Position numbers and translations under genes: made by a program. The notes under the pieces were generated by a model. The model made no database searches, was not told the origin of the DNA, and worked only from the letters and a program-made list of their open reading frames with translations. Source: Variovorax saccharolyticus (lineage in GTDB: Bacteria; Pseudomonadota; Gammaproteobacteria; Burkholderiales; Burkholderiaceae_C). Taken from it: a stretch of 64,000 nt of DNA. The DNA lies in NCBI RefSeq assembly GCF_030316765.1, contig NZ_JASZYT010000010.1:1-64000 (forward strand), in the 5' to 3' direction. Shown piece by piece: positions 8,826-16,988 of this stretch. The number at the start of each line of letters is the position of its first letter. Positions within the stretch are counted from its first letter, which is position 1.

Positions 8826-9739
8826 CGCGCCACTCCCTGCGCCACCGGCTCGTCGAACAGCAGCCGATGGATGCGCTGCGCCACGGCCTGGAACTCGGTG
8901 CCGCCCTGGCTCTCGAGCGTGAAGCCGTGGCTGTTGATCTCGGCCCGCATGCGGCCCGGGTGCGGCGACAGCAAGGCGATGCGGTTGCCGACCACCAGCG
9001 CCTCCTCGATCGAATGCGTGACGAAAAGCAGCGTGAAGCGCACCTCGCTCCACAGCTCGAGCAGCTCTTCCTGCATCTTGCGGCGCGTGAGCGCGTCGAG
9101 TGCGGCGAAGGGCTCGTCCATCAGCAGCACGCGCGGCTGCATCGCCAGCGCCCGGGCGATCGCCACGCGCTGCTTCATGCCGCCCGAGAGCTGGTGCGGA
9201 TGGACATCGGCGAACGGCGCGAGGCCGACCTTGTCGAGGTAGTGCAGCGCGCGCTCCGCGGCTTCCTTGCGGCCGAGCGTGCGCGACGCCAGCAGCGGGA
9301 ACATCACGTTCTGCCGCACCGTCTTCCACGGCGGGAGCTGGTCGAACTCCTGGAACACCACGATGCGATCGGGCCCGGGCGCCGTGACGGCGCGGCCGTC
9401 GAGCCGGATCTCGCCCTCGACCGGCGCGATGAAGCCGCCGATCGCCTTGAGCAGCGTCGACTTGCCGCAGCCCGAAGGGCCGAGCAGCACGAAGCGGTCA
9501 GCCTCGTGGAGCTCGAAGCTCACGCGGTGCGTGGCCCGCACCACCCGCTCGGGCGTGCGGTACTCGAGGCTGACGCCGTCGACCTGCAGCAGGGCGGCGG
9601 GGTTGCCCGCCACTGCCGCGCCGTGCGTCGAAGCCGCGCCCGCGAGCACCGGCGCCGACTCGCGCTCCGCCACCGGATCCACGCTGCGCCAGAAGGCCGA
9701 GCCCGCGACGCGCGGGGCATGAAGAACGGGCGACACCAT
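8822..9739 (-). CDS. ABC transporter ATP-binding protein, SsuB/TauB type
   Basis: A 305-residue ATPase. It has Walker A GPSGCGKST, the Q-loop VFQEFDQLPPWKTV, signature LSGGMKQR, Walker B VLLMDEPFAALD and the switch His in FVTHSIEEAL. The N-terminus carries about 50 extra residues before the ABC domain, unusual but seen in some TauB homologues. The start at 9739 was chosen because it overlaps the stop of the upstream binding protein by one base (TGATG), and the 16 extra residues upstream are not conserved in character. It energises the permease at 7953. Confidence 0.92.
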   Translation of the reverse strand: MVSPVLHAPRVAGSAFWRSVDPVAERESAPVLAGAASTHGAAVAGNPAALLQVDGVSLEYRTPERVVRATHRVSFELHEADRFVLLGPSGCGKSTLLKAIGGFIAPVEGEIRLDGRAVTAPGPDRIVVFQEFDQLPPWKTVRQNVMFPLLASRTLGRKEAAERALHYLDKVGLAPFADVHPHQLSGGMKQRVAIARALAMQPRVLLMDEPFAALDALTRRKMQEELLELWSEVRFTLLFVTHSIEEALVVGNRIALLSPHPGRMRAEINSHGFTLESQGGTEFQAVAQRIHRLLFDEPVAQGVAR

Positions 9740-10752
9740 CACGATCCCGGCTGCGCGTAGGCTTCTTCGAAGAAGTAGTCCTTCCACGAAGCCGCCTTGT
9801 TCTTGACGACGCCGAGCTTCTGCAGTTCCTCGGCATAGACGAAGGTGCGGTGCGGCGACACCGTGAAGTCGTTCTCCGGGTCTTCGACGATGCTGCGCAC
9901 CAGCTCGGGCGCCAGCTTCGACTTCTGCACCCGGATGAAGATCTCGGCCGCCCGGGCCTTGTCGGCCTTCACCAGCTGCGCCGCCTCGACCAGCGCGGCA
10001 TAGAACGCCTTGTAGGTCTTGGGGTTCTCGTCGTGGAACTTCTGCGTCGTGTAGAGCACGTTGAAGGTGGCGGGGCCGCCCAGGATGTCGTAGGAGCTGA
10101 TCAGCTTGTGGACGTTCTTGTTGGCAGCCAGCGCCTGGTAGTAGAACGGCGCGCTCGAGAAATGGGTGTTGATCTCGGACCCGCCGGCGATCAGCGCGGC
10201 GGTCGCCTCCGGGTGCGGCAGGCTCACCGAGATGGTGTCGAAGCGCTTGAAATCATCCTTGCCGAAGACCCGCGCAGTCTCGATCTGCAGGGTGCGCGAC
10301 TGGAAGCCGACGCCCGCGGCCGGCACCGCGATCCGGTCCTTGTCGCTCAGGTCCTTGAGGGTCTTGACCTTCGGGTTGTTCGACAGCAGGTAGTTCGGCA
10401 GCGAGCCCAGCGCCGCGACCGCCTTGACGTTCTGCTTGCCCCGGGTGCGGTCCCACAGCGTCAGCATCGGCGGCACGCCGGCCGACACCACGTCCAGCGC
10501 GCCGGCCAGCAGGGCTTCGTTCATGCCGGTCGAACCCGAGATGCTGGCCCAGTCGACCTGGATGTCGATGCCCTGCTGCTTGCCGTGTTTCTCGATCAGC
10601 TGCTGGTCGCGCACCACGTCGAGGATCAGGTAGCCGATGCCGAACTGCTGGGCGATGCTGATCTTGCCTTCGGCCCGGGATGCCAGCGGCACGAGGCCGA
10701 TGGCCGCGGCGGCGAACAGCGCGAGTCCGCGCCGAAAGTGGGGCAGGCGCAT
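9739..10752 (-). CDS. SsuA/NrtA-family substrate-binding protein (second of a tandem pair)
   Basis: A 337-residue exported binding protein with signal peptide MRLPHFRRGLALFAAAAIG ending ...ASRA. It is a clear tandem duplicate of the next gene upstream (10754): both share ISIAQQFGI/IRIAEQFGI, LIEKH, TxWDRTxGxQNVK, SDKDRIAVPAxGV, the PHPxAxAA segment and a C-terminal ASxKDYFF. One base separates the start at 10752 from the previous stop. Two receptors for one permease widen the substrate range in related systems; the ligand may be a sulfonate or an aromatic sulfonate, which cannot be told from sequence alone. Confidence 0.9.
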   Translation of the reverse strand: MRLPHFRRGLALFAAAAIGLVPLASRAEGKISIAQQFGIGYLILDVVRDQQLIEKHGKQQGIDIQVDWASISGSTGMNEALLAGALDVVSAGVPPMLTLWDRTRGKQNVKAVAALGSLPNYLLSNNPKVKTLKDLSDKDRIAVPAAGVGFQSRTLQIETARVFGKDDFKRFDTISVSLPHPEATAALIAGGSEINTHFSSAPFYYQALAANKNVHKLISSYDILGGPATFNVLYTTQKFHDENPKTYKAFYAALVEAAQLVKADKARAAEIFIRVQKSKLAPELVRSIVEDPENDFTVSPHRTFVYAEELQKLGVVKNKAASWKDYFFEEAYAQPGS

Positions 10753-10753
10753 C

Positions 10754-11764
10754 TCAGTTGCCTCCCGAGACCAGCGCGTCGTCGAAGAAGTAGTCCTTGA
10801 CCGAAGCCGGCTTGTTCTTGATGGCGCCCACGCGGTGCATGAACTCGGCCAGCGCATAGGTGTTCTGCGGCGTGGTCTTGAACTGCACCTCGGGGTTCTT
10901 GATGATCTTCAGCAGCAGATCGCGGTCGATCTTCGCGTTGCTGACCTTGATGTAGATGTCCGCCGCCTTCTCCGGGTTGGCGGTCACGAAGGCGGCGGCC
11001 TCGTTCAGCGCGTCGAGGAAGGCCTTGTAGGTCTTCGGATTCTCGCTGCGGAATTTCTCGGTCGCGTAGAGAACGGTGGCCGAGGCCGGTCCGCCCAGCA
11101 CCTGGTAGGAGTTCAGGACGATGTGCGCCTGCGGATTGCCGGCCAGCTCCTGCTCCTGGAACGGCGGGTTGCCGAAGTGGGCGCTGATCTCGGTGCCGCC
11201 CTTGATGATCGCTGCCGCCGCATCGGGATGCGGAACGGCCACGCTGATCTTGTCGAGCCGCGCGAAGTCCTTGTCGCCCCACAGCTTGGCCGAGGCGAAC
11301 TGCAGCACGCGCGATTGCACCGAGACGCCGACCGCGGGCACCGCGATGCGGTCCTTGTCGCTGAAGTCGGCAATGGTCTTCACCGCCGGGTTGTTGCTCA
11401 CGAGGTAGTAGGGGAAGTTGCCCAGCGAAGCCACGCCCTTGACGTTCTGCCGGCCCTTGGTGCGGTCCCAGATCGTCAGCAGCGGGCCGACGCCGGCGCC
11501 GGCGATCTCGATGTTGCCGGAGAGCAGCGCGTCGTTGACGGCGGAGCCGCCCGAAAGCTTGACCCATTCGACCTTGGCGTCGATGCCCTCGGCCTTGGCG
11601 TGCTTCTCGATCAGCTTCTGCTCCTGCGCGACATTGAGCAGCAGGTAGACGATGCCGAACTGCTCGGCGATGCGGATCTGACCCTCCGCGTGGGCGGCGA
11701 GGCTGCCGGCCAGCAGGCCCAGGCCGACGGCCAGCGAAGCGGCCTTGCGTGCGATGTGATTCAT
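10754..11764 (-). CDS. SsuA/NrtA-family substrate-binding protein (first of a tandem pair)
   Basis: A 336-residue periplasmic receptor with signal MNHIARKAASLAVGLGLL ending ...LAAHA. The mature protein begins EGQIRIAEQFGIVYLLLNV and contains the SNNPAVKTIADFSDKDR and PHPDAAAAIIKGGTEI segments that it shares with its tandem copy at 9739. It follows the TauD-like gene by 22 bases. Having the receptor directly after the dioxygenase suggests that uptake and desulfonation of the same compound are co-regulated. Confidence 0.9.
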   Translation of the reverse strand: MNHIARKAASLAVGLGLLAGSLAAHAEGQIRIAEQFGIVYLLLNVAQEQKLIEKHAKAEGIDAKVEWVKLSGGSAVNDALLSGNIEIAGAGVGPLLTIWDRTKGRQNVKGVASLGNFPYYLVSNNPAVKTIADFSDKDRIAVPAVGVSVQSRVLQFASAKLWGDKDFARLDKISVAVPHPDAAAAIIKGGTEISAHFGNPPFQEQELAGNPQAHIVLNSYQVLGGPASATVLYATEKFRSENPKTYKAFLDALNEAAAFVTANPEKAADIYIKVSNAKIDRDLLLKIIKNPEVQFKTTPQNTYALAEFMHRVGAIKNKPASVKDYFFDDALVSGGN

Positions 11765-11786
11765 GGGATGCGGTGTCCTTGGGAGT

Positions 11787-12647
11787 TCAATGGGGCAGGT
11801 CGCCCACGATCGTGGTGCGGTAGAGCTTGCGGCGCAGGTGGTCGGGCGTGCCGGCCGCCAGGTGCATCAGCGAGCGGTTGTCCCAGAACACGAGGTCGTG
11901 CGGCTGCCACTGGTGGCGCAAGACGAACTCCGGCTTGACGCTGTGGGCGAACAGCTCGGCCAGCAGGGCGTCGCTTTCGTCCTTCGGCAGGCCGACGATG
12001 CCGGTCGTGAAATGCTCGCTGACGAACAGCGCCTTCCTGCCGGTCTCGGGGTGCGTGCGCACCACGGGCTGCACCGCGGGTGCCACCTGGTCGATCTGCT
12101 GCTGCGAGAGCTTGGGCCGCCACGGGTTCTTCGCGCGCAGCTCCTCGTACTTGGCGAGGTAGCTGTGCTCGGCCTTCAGCGGCAGCAGGCGCGCCTGCAG
12201 CGCCGGATCGAGTGCTTCCCAGGCCAAGTGCTGGTCGGCGAACAGCGTGTCGCCGCCTTCGGAAGGCAGCTCCTGCGCATGCAGCAGCGAGCCGAGGCTG
12301 GGCCTGGTCTTGTACGAGATGTCCGAATGCCAGTAGACGCCGGCATCGCCGAGGCCGATGGGTTCGCCGTCCTGCTTGATGTTCGAGACGATCAGGATCT
12401 CGGGATGATTCGGCAGCTGGAACTGGTGCAGGACGTGGATCTCGAGCGGCCCGAAGCGGCGGCTGAACGCGACGTGGTCGGCCGGCGACACCTGCTGGTC
12501 GCGGAACACCACCACGTGGTGATCGAGGTGGGCGCGGTGGATGCGCGCGAAATCGGCGTCGTCGATCGGCTTGGAGATGTCGAGGCCGACGATCTCGGCG
12601 CCGACCGGGGCGTCGAAGGGACGGATCTCGAAAGACTGGGCAGGCAT
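11787..12647 (-). CDS. TauD/TfdA-family Fe(II)/2-oxoglutarate dioxygenase
   Basis: A 286-residue dioxygenase of the taurine/alkylsulfonate type that hydroxylates the carbon next to the sulfonate so that sulfite is released, with 2-oxoglutarate decarboxylation. Iron ligands are visible as the His107-x-Asp109 pair in VYWHSDISY and the distal His at about 262 in SLMHLAAG, with the 2-oxoglutarate-binding Arg at about 277 in LYRTTI. It is first in an operon with two receptors, an ATPase and a permease. Taurine itself is only one of several possible substrates for the family, so I do not assign tauD. Confidence 0.88.
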   Translation of the reverse strand: MPAQSFEIRPFDAPVGAEIVGLDISKPIDDADFARIHRAHLDHHVVVFRDQQVSPADHVAFSRRFGPLEIHVLHQFQLPNHPEILIVSNIKQDGEPIGLGDAGVYWHSDISYKTRPSLGSLLHAQELPSEGGDTLFADQHLAWEALDPALQARLLPLKAEHSYLAKYEELRAKNPWRPKLSQQQIDQVAPAVQPVVRTHPETGRKALFVSEHFTTGIVGLPKDESDALLAELFAHSVKPEFVLRHQWQPHDLVFWDNRSLMHLAAGTPDHLRRKLYRTTIVGDLPH

Positions 12648-12680
12648 GAAGAAAACTGTTGTGGATGAGAGCGACCCGCG

Positions 12681-12733
12681 ACTTTAGGTGTCGCGTTTGC
12701 TATCAGGAACAACCGTTTTCTCGCTTGCTTATG
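12681..12733 (-). promoter_or_regulatory. Candidate tauD-operon promoter elements
   Basis: Upstream of the dioxygenase start, the minus strand carries CGACACCTAAAGT (plus-strand 12681-12693), whose TAAAGT could be a -10 box, about 34 bases before the ATG. A CATAAGC element lies further out (12728-12733). The 13-base element differs by one base from CGACGCCTAAAGT at 17524-17536 upstream of the encapsulin operon. The role is inferred from position and recurrence only. Confidence 0.35.
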
Positions 12734-12778
12734 AAAAAACTATCTGAGACGCCCGCCGCGCCACGTCCCCGCAGCGGG

Positions 12779-14737
12779 TCAGCCGGCCCTGCGCTGGGCC
12801 GCCAGCTTGCGCACCACCGCCACCAGCCGGTCGATCTCGTCGAAGGTGTTGTAGAACGCGAGCGAAGGCCGCACCGTGGTCTCGACGCCGAAGCGCCGCA
12901 GGATCGGCTGGGCGCAGTGGTGCCCGGTGCGCACCGCGATACCCTCGTCGTTGAGCGCGTGGCCCACCTCCTCGGTGCTGTAGCCGGCCAGCACGAAGGA
13001 CATCACGCTGGCCTTGTCGTCCGCGGTGCCGATCAGCCGCACGCCCGGGATCGCGCCCAGCTGCTGCATGCCATACACCAGCAGCTCGTGCTCGTAGCGC
13101 GCGATGTTCTCGATGCCGACCCGGTTCACGTAGTCGATCGCGGCGCCCAGACCCACCGCGTCCGCGATGTTGCCGGTGCCGGCCTCGAACTTGTTCGGGA
13201 TCGGCTGGAACACCGTTTTCTCGAAAGTCACGTCGGCGATCATGTTGCCGCCGCCCTGCCAGGGCGGCATGTCCTCGAGCAGCTCGCGCTTGCCCCAGAC
13301 CACGCCGATGCCTGTCGGTCCGAACACCTTGTGGCCCGAGAACACGAAGAAGTCGGCCCCGATGTCCTGCACGTCGACCCGCATGTGCGAGACCGACTGC
13401 GCGCCGTCGACCAGCGCCACCGCGCCGGCGCGGTGCGCGAGCTCGACGATCTCCTTGACCGGCACCACCGTGCCGAGCGCGTTCGAGACCTGCGTGACGG
13501 CGACGATCTTCGTGCGGTCGTTGAGCAGCTTGCGGTACTCGTCGAGCAGCACCTGGCCCGAGTCGTCGACCGGGATCACGCGCAGCTTCGCGCCCTTGGC
13601 CGATGCGAGCTGCTGCCACGGCACGATGTTGGCGTGGTGCTCGAGGTTGCTGACGATGATCTCGTCGCCCTCGCCCACGTGCTGGCCGCCCCAGCTCTTG
13701 GCCACCAGGTTGATGGCCTCGGTGGTGCCGCGCACGAAGATCACTTCGTCGACCTCCGGCGCATTGATGAACTTGCGCACCCGCTCGCGCGCGCCCTCGT
13801 AGGCATCGGTCGCGCGGGCCGCGAGTTCGTGCGCCGCGCGGTGGATGTTCGAGTTCTCGTGCTCGTAGAAATACGAGATGCGGTCGATCACCGACTGCGG
13901 CTTGTGCGTGGTGGCCGCGTTGTCGAACCAGACCAGCTGCCGGCCGTTGACGCGCTCCTGCAGGATCGGGAAGTCGCGCCGCACCGCATTCACGTCGAAG
14001 GGCTGGCGCTGGCCGGCCGCCACCGCCGGCACGTCGCCGTGCGGCGAGGGCTTGGCCGGCGTCACGTAGCCGCTGGTGAGGCGCACCGAGTCGACGAAGT
14101 AGTACTGCGGCTGCGCCGAGGCTTCGGTCGCCGGCACGGACGGCACTGGCGGCTTCGCCCCCGGCAGGCCCTGGACAGCGGCGGCATCGGGCCGCGCGAG
14201 CGGCAGGCCCGCCAGCGCATCGTGCACCCGCGGCGCGCTGTCGGTGCCCCGGCCGCCGGCCGAGGGCTGGCCGTAGCTGTCGCCCAGGAAGTAGAACGGC
14301 GACGACTGCGAAGGCGTTGCCGCCAGCGCTTCGGGCACGCCGAGAACGGCGCCGCCCAGGCGCGGCTCGTAGGCCGGCAAGGCGCCCAGCAGGTTCTCCG
14401 GCACGCCGTTGCCGGCCTGCGCGTGCGGCTGCAGCGCCGGTGCGCGGTTGCCCAGCGACAGCACCTGCGTCGGCGAAGCCGGGATCAGGTTGCTGCCCGG
14501 CAGCTGGCCTTGCGGGATCGGCGTGCCCGGCACGCTGGGCCCGAACCCGGCCGGGCTCGCGAGCGGCGAGCCGGGCGGCGCGAGTTGCGAAGGCGCCTGC
14601 ACGCCGGGCGGCTCGGCCTGGCCCGGCAGGGCCGCGAACAGCTGGCTCGCCATCCGCGCCAGCACGGCCGGGTCGAAGGGCGCCTCGGTCTGCTGTGGCA
14701 CTTGGGGCAGCCCCGGTGGAGAAAGTGAGGTGCTCAC
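12779..14737 (-). CDS. Encapsulin cargo cysteine desulfurase with long N-terminal targeting domain
   Basis: A 652-residue SufS-like type II cysteine desulfurase; ordinary SufS is about 410. Residues about 250-652 are the PLP enzyme: FDNAATTHKP, the SNLEHHANIVPW segment, SGHKVFGPTGIG with the PLP Lys near 470, and RTGHHCAQP with catalytic Cys608. It converts cysteine to alanine plus an enzyme persulfide. Residues 1 to about 245 are Pro/Ala/Gly-rich and look disordered, with short ordered-looking motifs FDPAVLARMASQLF, SPFYFLGDSYGQ and YYFVDSVRLTSGYVTP. Such extensions load cysteine desulfurase into family 2A encapsulins. The start is GTG at 14737, 9 bases after the shell gene stop, with no strong ribosome-binding site, so it is probably translationally coupled to the shell gene. 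Confidence 0.93.
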   Translation of the reverse strand: MSTSLSPPGLPQVPQQTEAPFDPAVLARMASQLFAALPGQAEPPGVQAPSQLAPPGSPLASPAGFGPSVPGTPIPQGQLPGSNLIPASPTQVLSLGNRAPALQPHAQAGNGVPENLLGALPAYEPRLGGAVLGVPEALAATPSQSSPFYFLGDSYGQPSAGGRGTDSAPRVHDALAGLPLARPDAAAVQGLPGAKPPVPSVPATEASAQPQYYFVDSVRLTSGYVTPAKPSPHGDVPAVAAGQRQPFDVNAVRRDFPILQERVNGRQLVWFDNAATTHKPQSVIDRISYFYEHENSNIHRAAHELAARATDAYEGARERVRKFINAPEVDEVIFVRGTTEAINLVAKSWGGQHVGEGDEIIVSNLEHHANIVPWQQLASAKGAKLRVIPVDDSGQVLLDEYRKLLNDRTKIVAVTQVSNALGTVVPVKEIVELAHRAGAVALVDGAQSVSHMRVDVQDIGADFFVFSGHKVFGPTGIGVVWGKRELLEDMPPWQGGGNMIADVTFEKTVFQPIPNKFEAGTGNIADAVGLGAAIDYVNRVGIENIARYEHELLVYGMQQLGAIPGVRLIGTADDKASVMSFVLAGYSTEEVGHALNDEGIAVRTGHHCAQPILRRFGVETTVRPSLAFYNTFDEIDRLVAVVRKLAAQRRAG

Positions 14738-14746
14738 TGCGCGGCT

Positions 14747-15685
14747 TTACTTGTACGTGTCGAGGACGGTGTAGTCGTGGTACTTGCCGATCTCGACGTC
14801 GTCGAGCACGGCCAGTGCGTCGCTGGTCAGCACCGCGACCGAGCAGTACAGCGAGATCAGGTAGGACGCGATCGCATGATTGTTGATGCCCATGAAACGC
14901 ACCGACAGGCCCGGGCTCTGCTCGCCGGTGAGCCCCGGCTGGAACAGCCCGACCACGCCCTGGCGCTTGTCGCCCACGCGCAGCAGCAGGATCTTGCTCT
15001 TGCCGTCGGCCACCGGCACCTTGTTCGACGGGATCAGCGGAATGCCGCGCCAGGTGATGAACTGCGAGCCGAACAGGCTCACGGTCGGCGGCGGCGTGCC
15101 GCGGCGCGTGGCCTCGCGCCCGAAGGCGGCGATCGCCAGCGGATGGGTCAGGAAGAAGGCCGGCTCCTTCCAGACCTTGGTCAGCAGCTCGTCGAGGTCA
15201 TCGGGCGTCGGCGCGCCGGTCAGCGGGAAGATCCGCTGCTCGTCGGTCACCTGCGACAACAGGCCGTAGTCCGGGTTGTTGATGAGCTCGCTCTCCTGGT
15301 TCTCCTTGATCGTCTCGATCGTCAGGCGCAGCTGCTCCTTGATCTGGTCGTGCGGGCTGCTGTAGAGGTCGGAGATGCGGGTGTGGACGTCGAGCACCGT
15401 GCTGACCGCATTGAGGTAGTACTCGCGCGGCTTCTCCTCGTAGTCGACGAAGGTGCGCGGCAGCTGGTTCTCGCTTTCCTTGGCCGTGCAGACGACCTGG
15501 ATCGACTCGGGATTCTTGACCTTGTTGAGGCGGTAGATGCCGGCCTCGACCGGAACCCATTGCAGCAGGTGCGTGAGCCAGCGCGGGCTGATCGTTTCGA
15601 GCTGGGGAACGCTCTTGGTGGCATTGGCTAGCTGGCGGGCGGCGTTGTCGCCAAGGGCGGTGGTACCACCGACGGTTGCGGTCAT
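14747..15685 (-). CDS. Family 2A encapsulin shell protein (SrpI type)
   Basis: A 312-residue protein that I recognise as a family 2A encapsulin nanocompartment shell protein with an HK97-like fold. Typical segments are QLPRTFVDYEEKPREYYLN, VSTVLDVHTRISDLYSSPHD, NPDYGLL, FFLTHPLAIAAFGREATRRG, SLFGSQFITWRGIPLIPSNK and FMGINNHAIASYLISLY. There is no inserted cyclic-nucleotide-binding domain, which separates it from family 2B. Family 2A shells are reported to be icosahedral, about 24-25 nm, and to house cysteine desulfurase. The ATG has GGAG 9-12 bases upstream. It follows the XRE gene by 67 bases and precedes its cargo gene by 9 bases. Confidence 0.93.
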   Translation of the reverse strand: MTATVGGTTALGDNAARQLANATKSVPQLETISPRWLTHLLQWVPVEAGIYRLNKVKNPESIQVVCTAKESENQLPRTFVDYEEKPREYYLNAVSTVLDVHTRISDLYSSPHDQIKEQLRLTIETIKENQESELINNPDYGLLSQVTDEQRIFPLTGAPTPDDLDELLTKVWKEPAFFLTHPLAIAAFGREATRRGTPPPTVSLFGSQFITWRGIPLIPSNKVPVADGKSKILLLRVGDKRQGVVGLFQPGLTGEQSPGLSVRFMGINNHAIASYLISLYCSVAVLTSDALAVLDDVEIGKYHDYTVLDTYK

Positions 15686-15752
15686 GGGGAGGGACTCCGT
15701 GGTTTCAAGAAAGGACGATTGCAGGAAAGTGTCCGGGGATCCGGGTTTTCCC

Positions 15753-16022
15753 TCAACGGGCTATAGCCGCCAAACTGATGAGCTGGCCGGCACGCTGCTG
15801 GTCGAGCAGCTGGCAGCGCGAGAGCAAGGCGGCGACGTCGATCTGCAATGCGAAGGCCAGCTTCTCGGCCGTGACGATCGAGGCGATCACGCGGCCGCGC
15901 TCGATCTCGCCGACATAGGAACGATCCAGTTCCGAGCGTTCGGCCAGCTGCACCTGCGACCAGCCGTTCTGCACCCGCAGCTGGCGCACGGTCACGCCGA
16001 AGCGCTCGACCAGCGCGCTCAC
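15753..16022 (-). CDS. Small XRE-type helix-turn-helix regulator inside the encapsulin operon
   Basis: An 89-residue protein beginning at a GTG at 16022 that overlaps the stop of the serine acetyltransferase gene by 4 bases (GTGA). It is a complete Cro/CI-type HTH: VRQLRVQNGWSQVQLAERS, then ELDRSYVGEIERGR, then a final helix with FALQIDVAALL. The GTG is the only start that fits a full-length HTH domain. Short XRE proteins of this form (like C.AhdI or SinR-like controllers) usually act as dimeric autoregulators. Its position between the acetyltransferase and the shell gene makes it the likely controller of the operon; a single Cys (in SRCQLL) is present. Confidence 0.82.
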   Translation of the reverse strand: MSALVERFGVTVRQLRVQNGWSQVQLAERSELDRSYVGEIERGRVIASIVTAEKLAFALQIDVAALLSRCQLLDQQRAGQLISLAAIAR

Positions 16023-16951
16023 CGCGCGGCCACCGCGAGGGCTTCGCCGACCGGCGCGGCGTTCTGCACGCCGGCCTGGGTCACGCTGGCGCCGGCCGGC
16101 ACGTCGCCGGTCAGCCAGACGTTGCCGCCGATGACCGCGCCGCGGCCGATCGTGACCCGCCCGAGGATCGTCGCGCCCGCATAGATCACGACCTCGTCCT
16201 CGACCACCGGATGCCGCGGCAGGCCCTTCTGGAGCAGGCCGTGGGCATCCACGGGAAAGCGCTTGGCGCCGAGGGTCACCGCCTGGTAGACCCGCACGCG
16301 CTGGCCGATCACCGCGGTCTCGCCGATCACGACACCGGTGCCGTGGTCGATGAAGAAGCCGCTGCCGATCTGCGCGCCCGGATGGATGTCGATGCCGGTC
16401 TGTCCGTGGGCCAGCTCGGCCACGATGCGCGCCAGCAGCGGCAGCTGCAGCCTGTAGAGCTGGTGCGCCAGCCGGTGGTAGATCATCGCCAGCACGCCCG
16501 GATAGCACAGCAGCACCTCGTCGACGCTGTGCGCCGCCGGGTCGCCCTGGTAGGCCGCGGTCACGTCGCTGTCGAGCAGCCGGCGAATGCCCGGCAGGGC
16601 GGCGCCGAATGCATGCACGGCCTCGCGCGCCTGGGCATCGATCTCGGTCGCCGCGCGCGGCGCATGGCGCCCGACGTACTGAAGTTCGAGCCGCGCCTGC
16701 TCCAGCAAGGCATGCAAGGCGGCATCCAGCGTGTGGGCGACGTAGAAGTCCTCGCCGTCGTGGCGCAGGTCCGAGGGGCCGAGCCGCATCGGAAAGAGCG
16801 CGCCCTTCAGCTGCTCGATCACCACCGACAGCGCGTCGCGCGACGGGAACTCCCGACCGGCGGGCTCGCGCGAACGCTTCTGCGCATCGCGCCATTCGCC
16901 GCGCACGCTGCGCAGCGCCCCGACCACCTGGTCGACATCGAATCCCGACAT
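16019..16951 (-). CDS. Serine O-acetyltransferase (EpsC/CysE-like)
   Basis: A 310-residue enzyme that acetylates L-serine with acetyl-CoA to O-acetylserine, the carbon skeleton for cysteine synthesis. The N-terminal helical domain spans about residues 1-190. The C-terminal left-handed beta-helix has hexapeptide repeats such as IDIHPGAQIGSGFFIDHGTG, VVIGETAVIG and AVIGGNVWLTGDVPAG, with the catalytic His residues in DIHPG and IDHGTG. The start at 16951 has a strong AGGAGG 7 bases upstream. Serine acetyltransferases of this long form are recurrent neighbours of family 2A encapsulins. It overlaps the XRE gene. Confidence 0.9.
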   Translation of the reverse strand: MSGFDVDQVVGALRSVRGEWRDAQKRSREPAGREFPSRDALSVVIEQLKGALFPMRLGPSDLRHDGEDFYVAHTLDAALHALLEQARLELQYVGRHAPRAATEIDAQAREAVHAFGAALPGIRRLLDSDVTAAYQGDPAAHSVDEVLLCYPGVLAMIYHRLAHQLYRLQLPLLARIVAELAHGQTGIDIHPGAQIGSGFFIDHGTGVVIGETAVIGQRVRVYQAVTLGAKRFPVDAHGLLQKGLPRHPVVEDEVVIYAGATILGRVTIGRGAVIGGNVWLTGDVPAGASVTQAGVQNAAPVGEALAVAAR

Positions 16952-16988
16952 TGTTTTCCTCCTCGATTCGGTCGCGCGCCGCGCGTGC

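Noticed and set aside
12659..14728. 689-residue plus-strand open frame across the desulfurase
   Set aside because: Antisense shadow of the cysteine desulfurase; its composition is Arg/Val/His-rich and it has no domain.
14747..15685. Phage major capsid protein
   Set aside because: The shell protein shares the HK97 fold with phage capsids, but no terminase, portal or protease genes are present and the neighbours are sulfur enzymes, so encapsulin is the better call.
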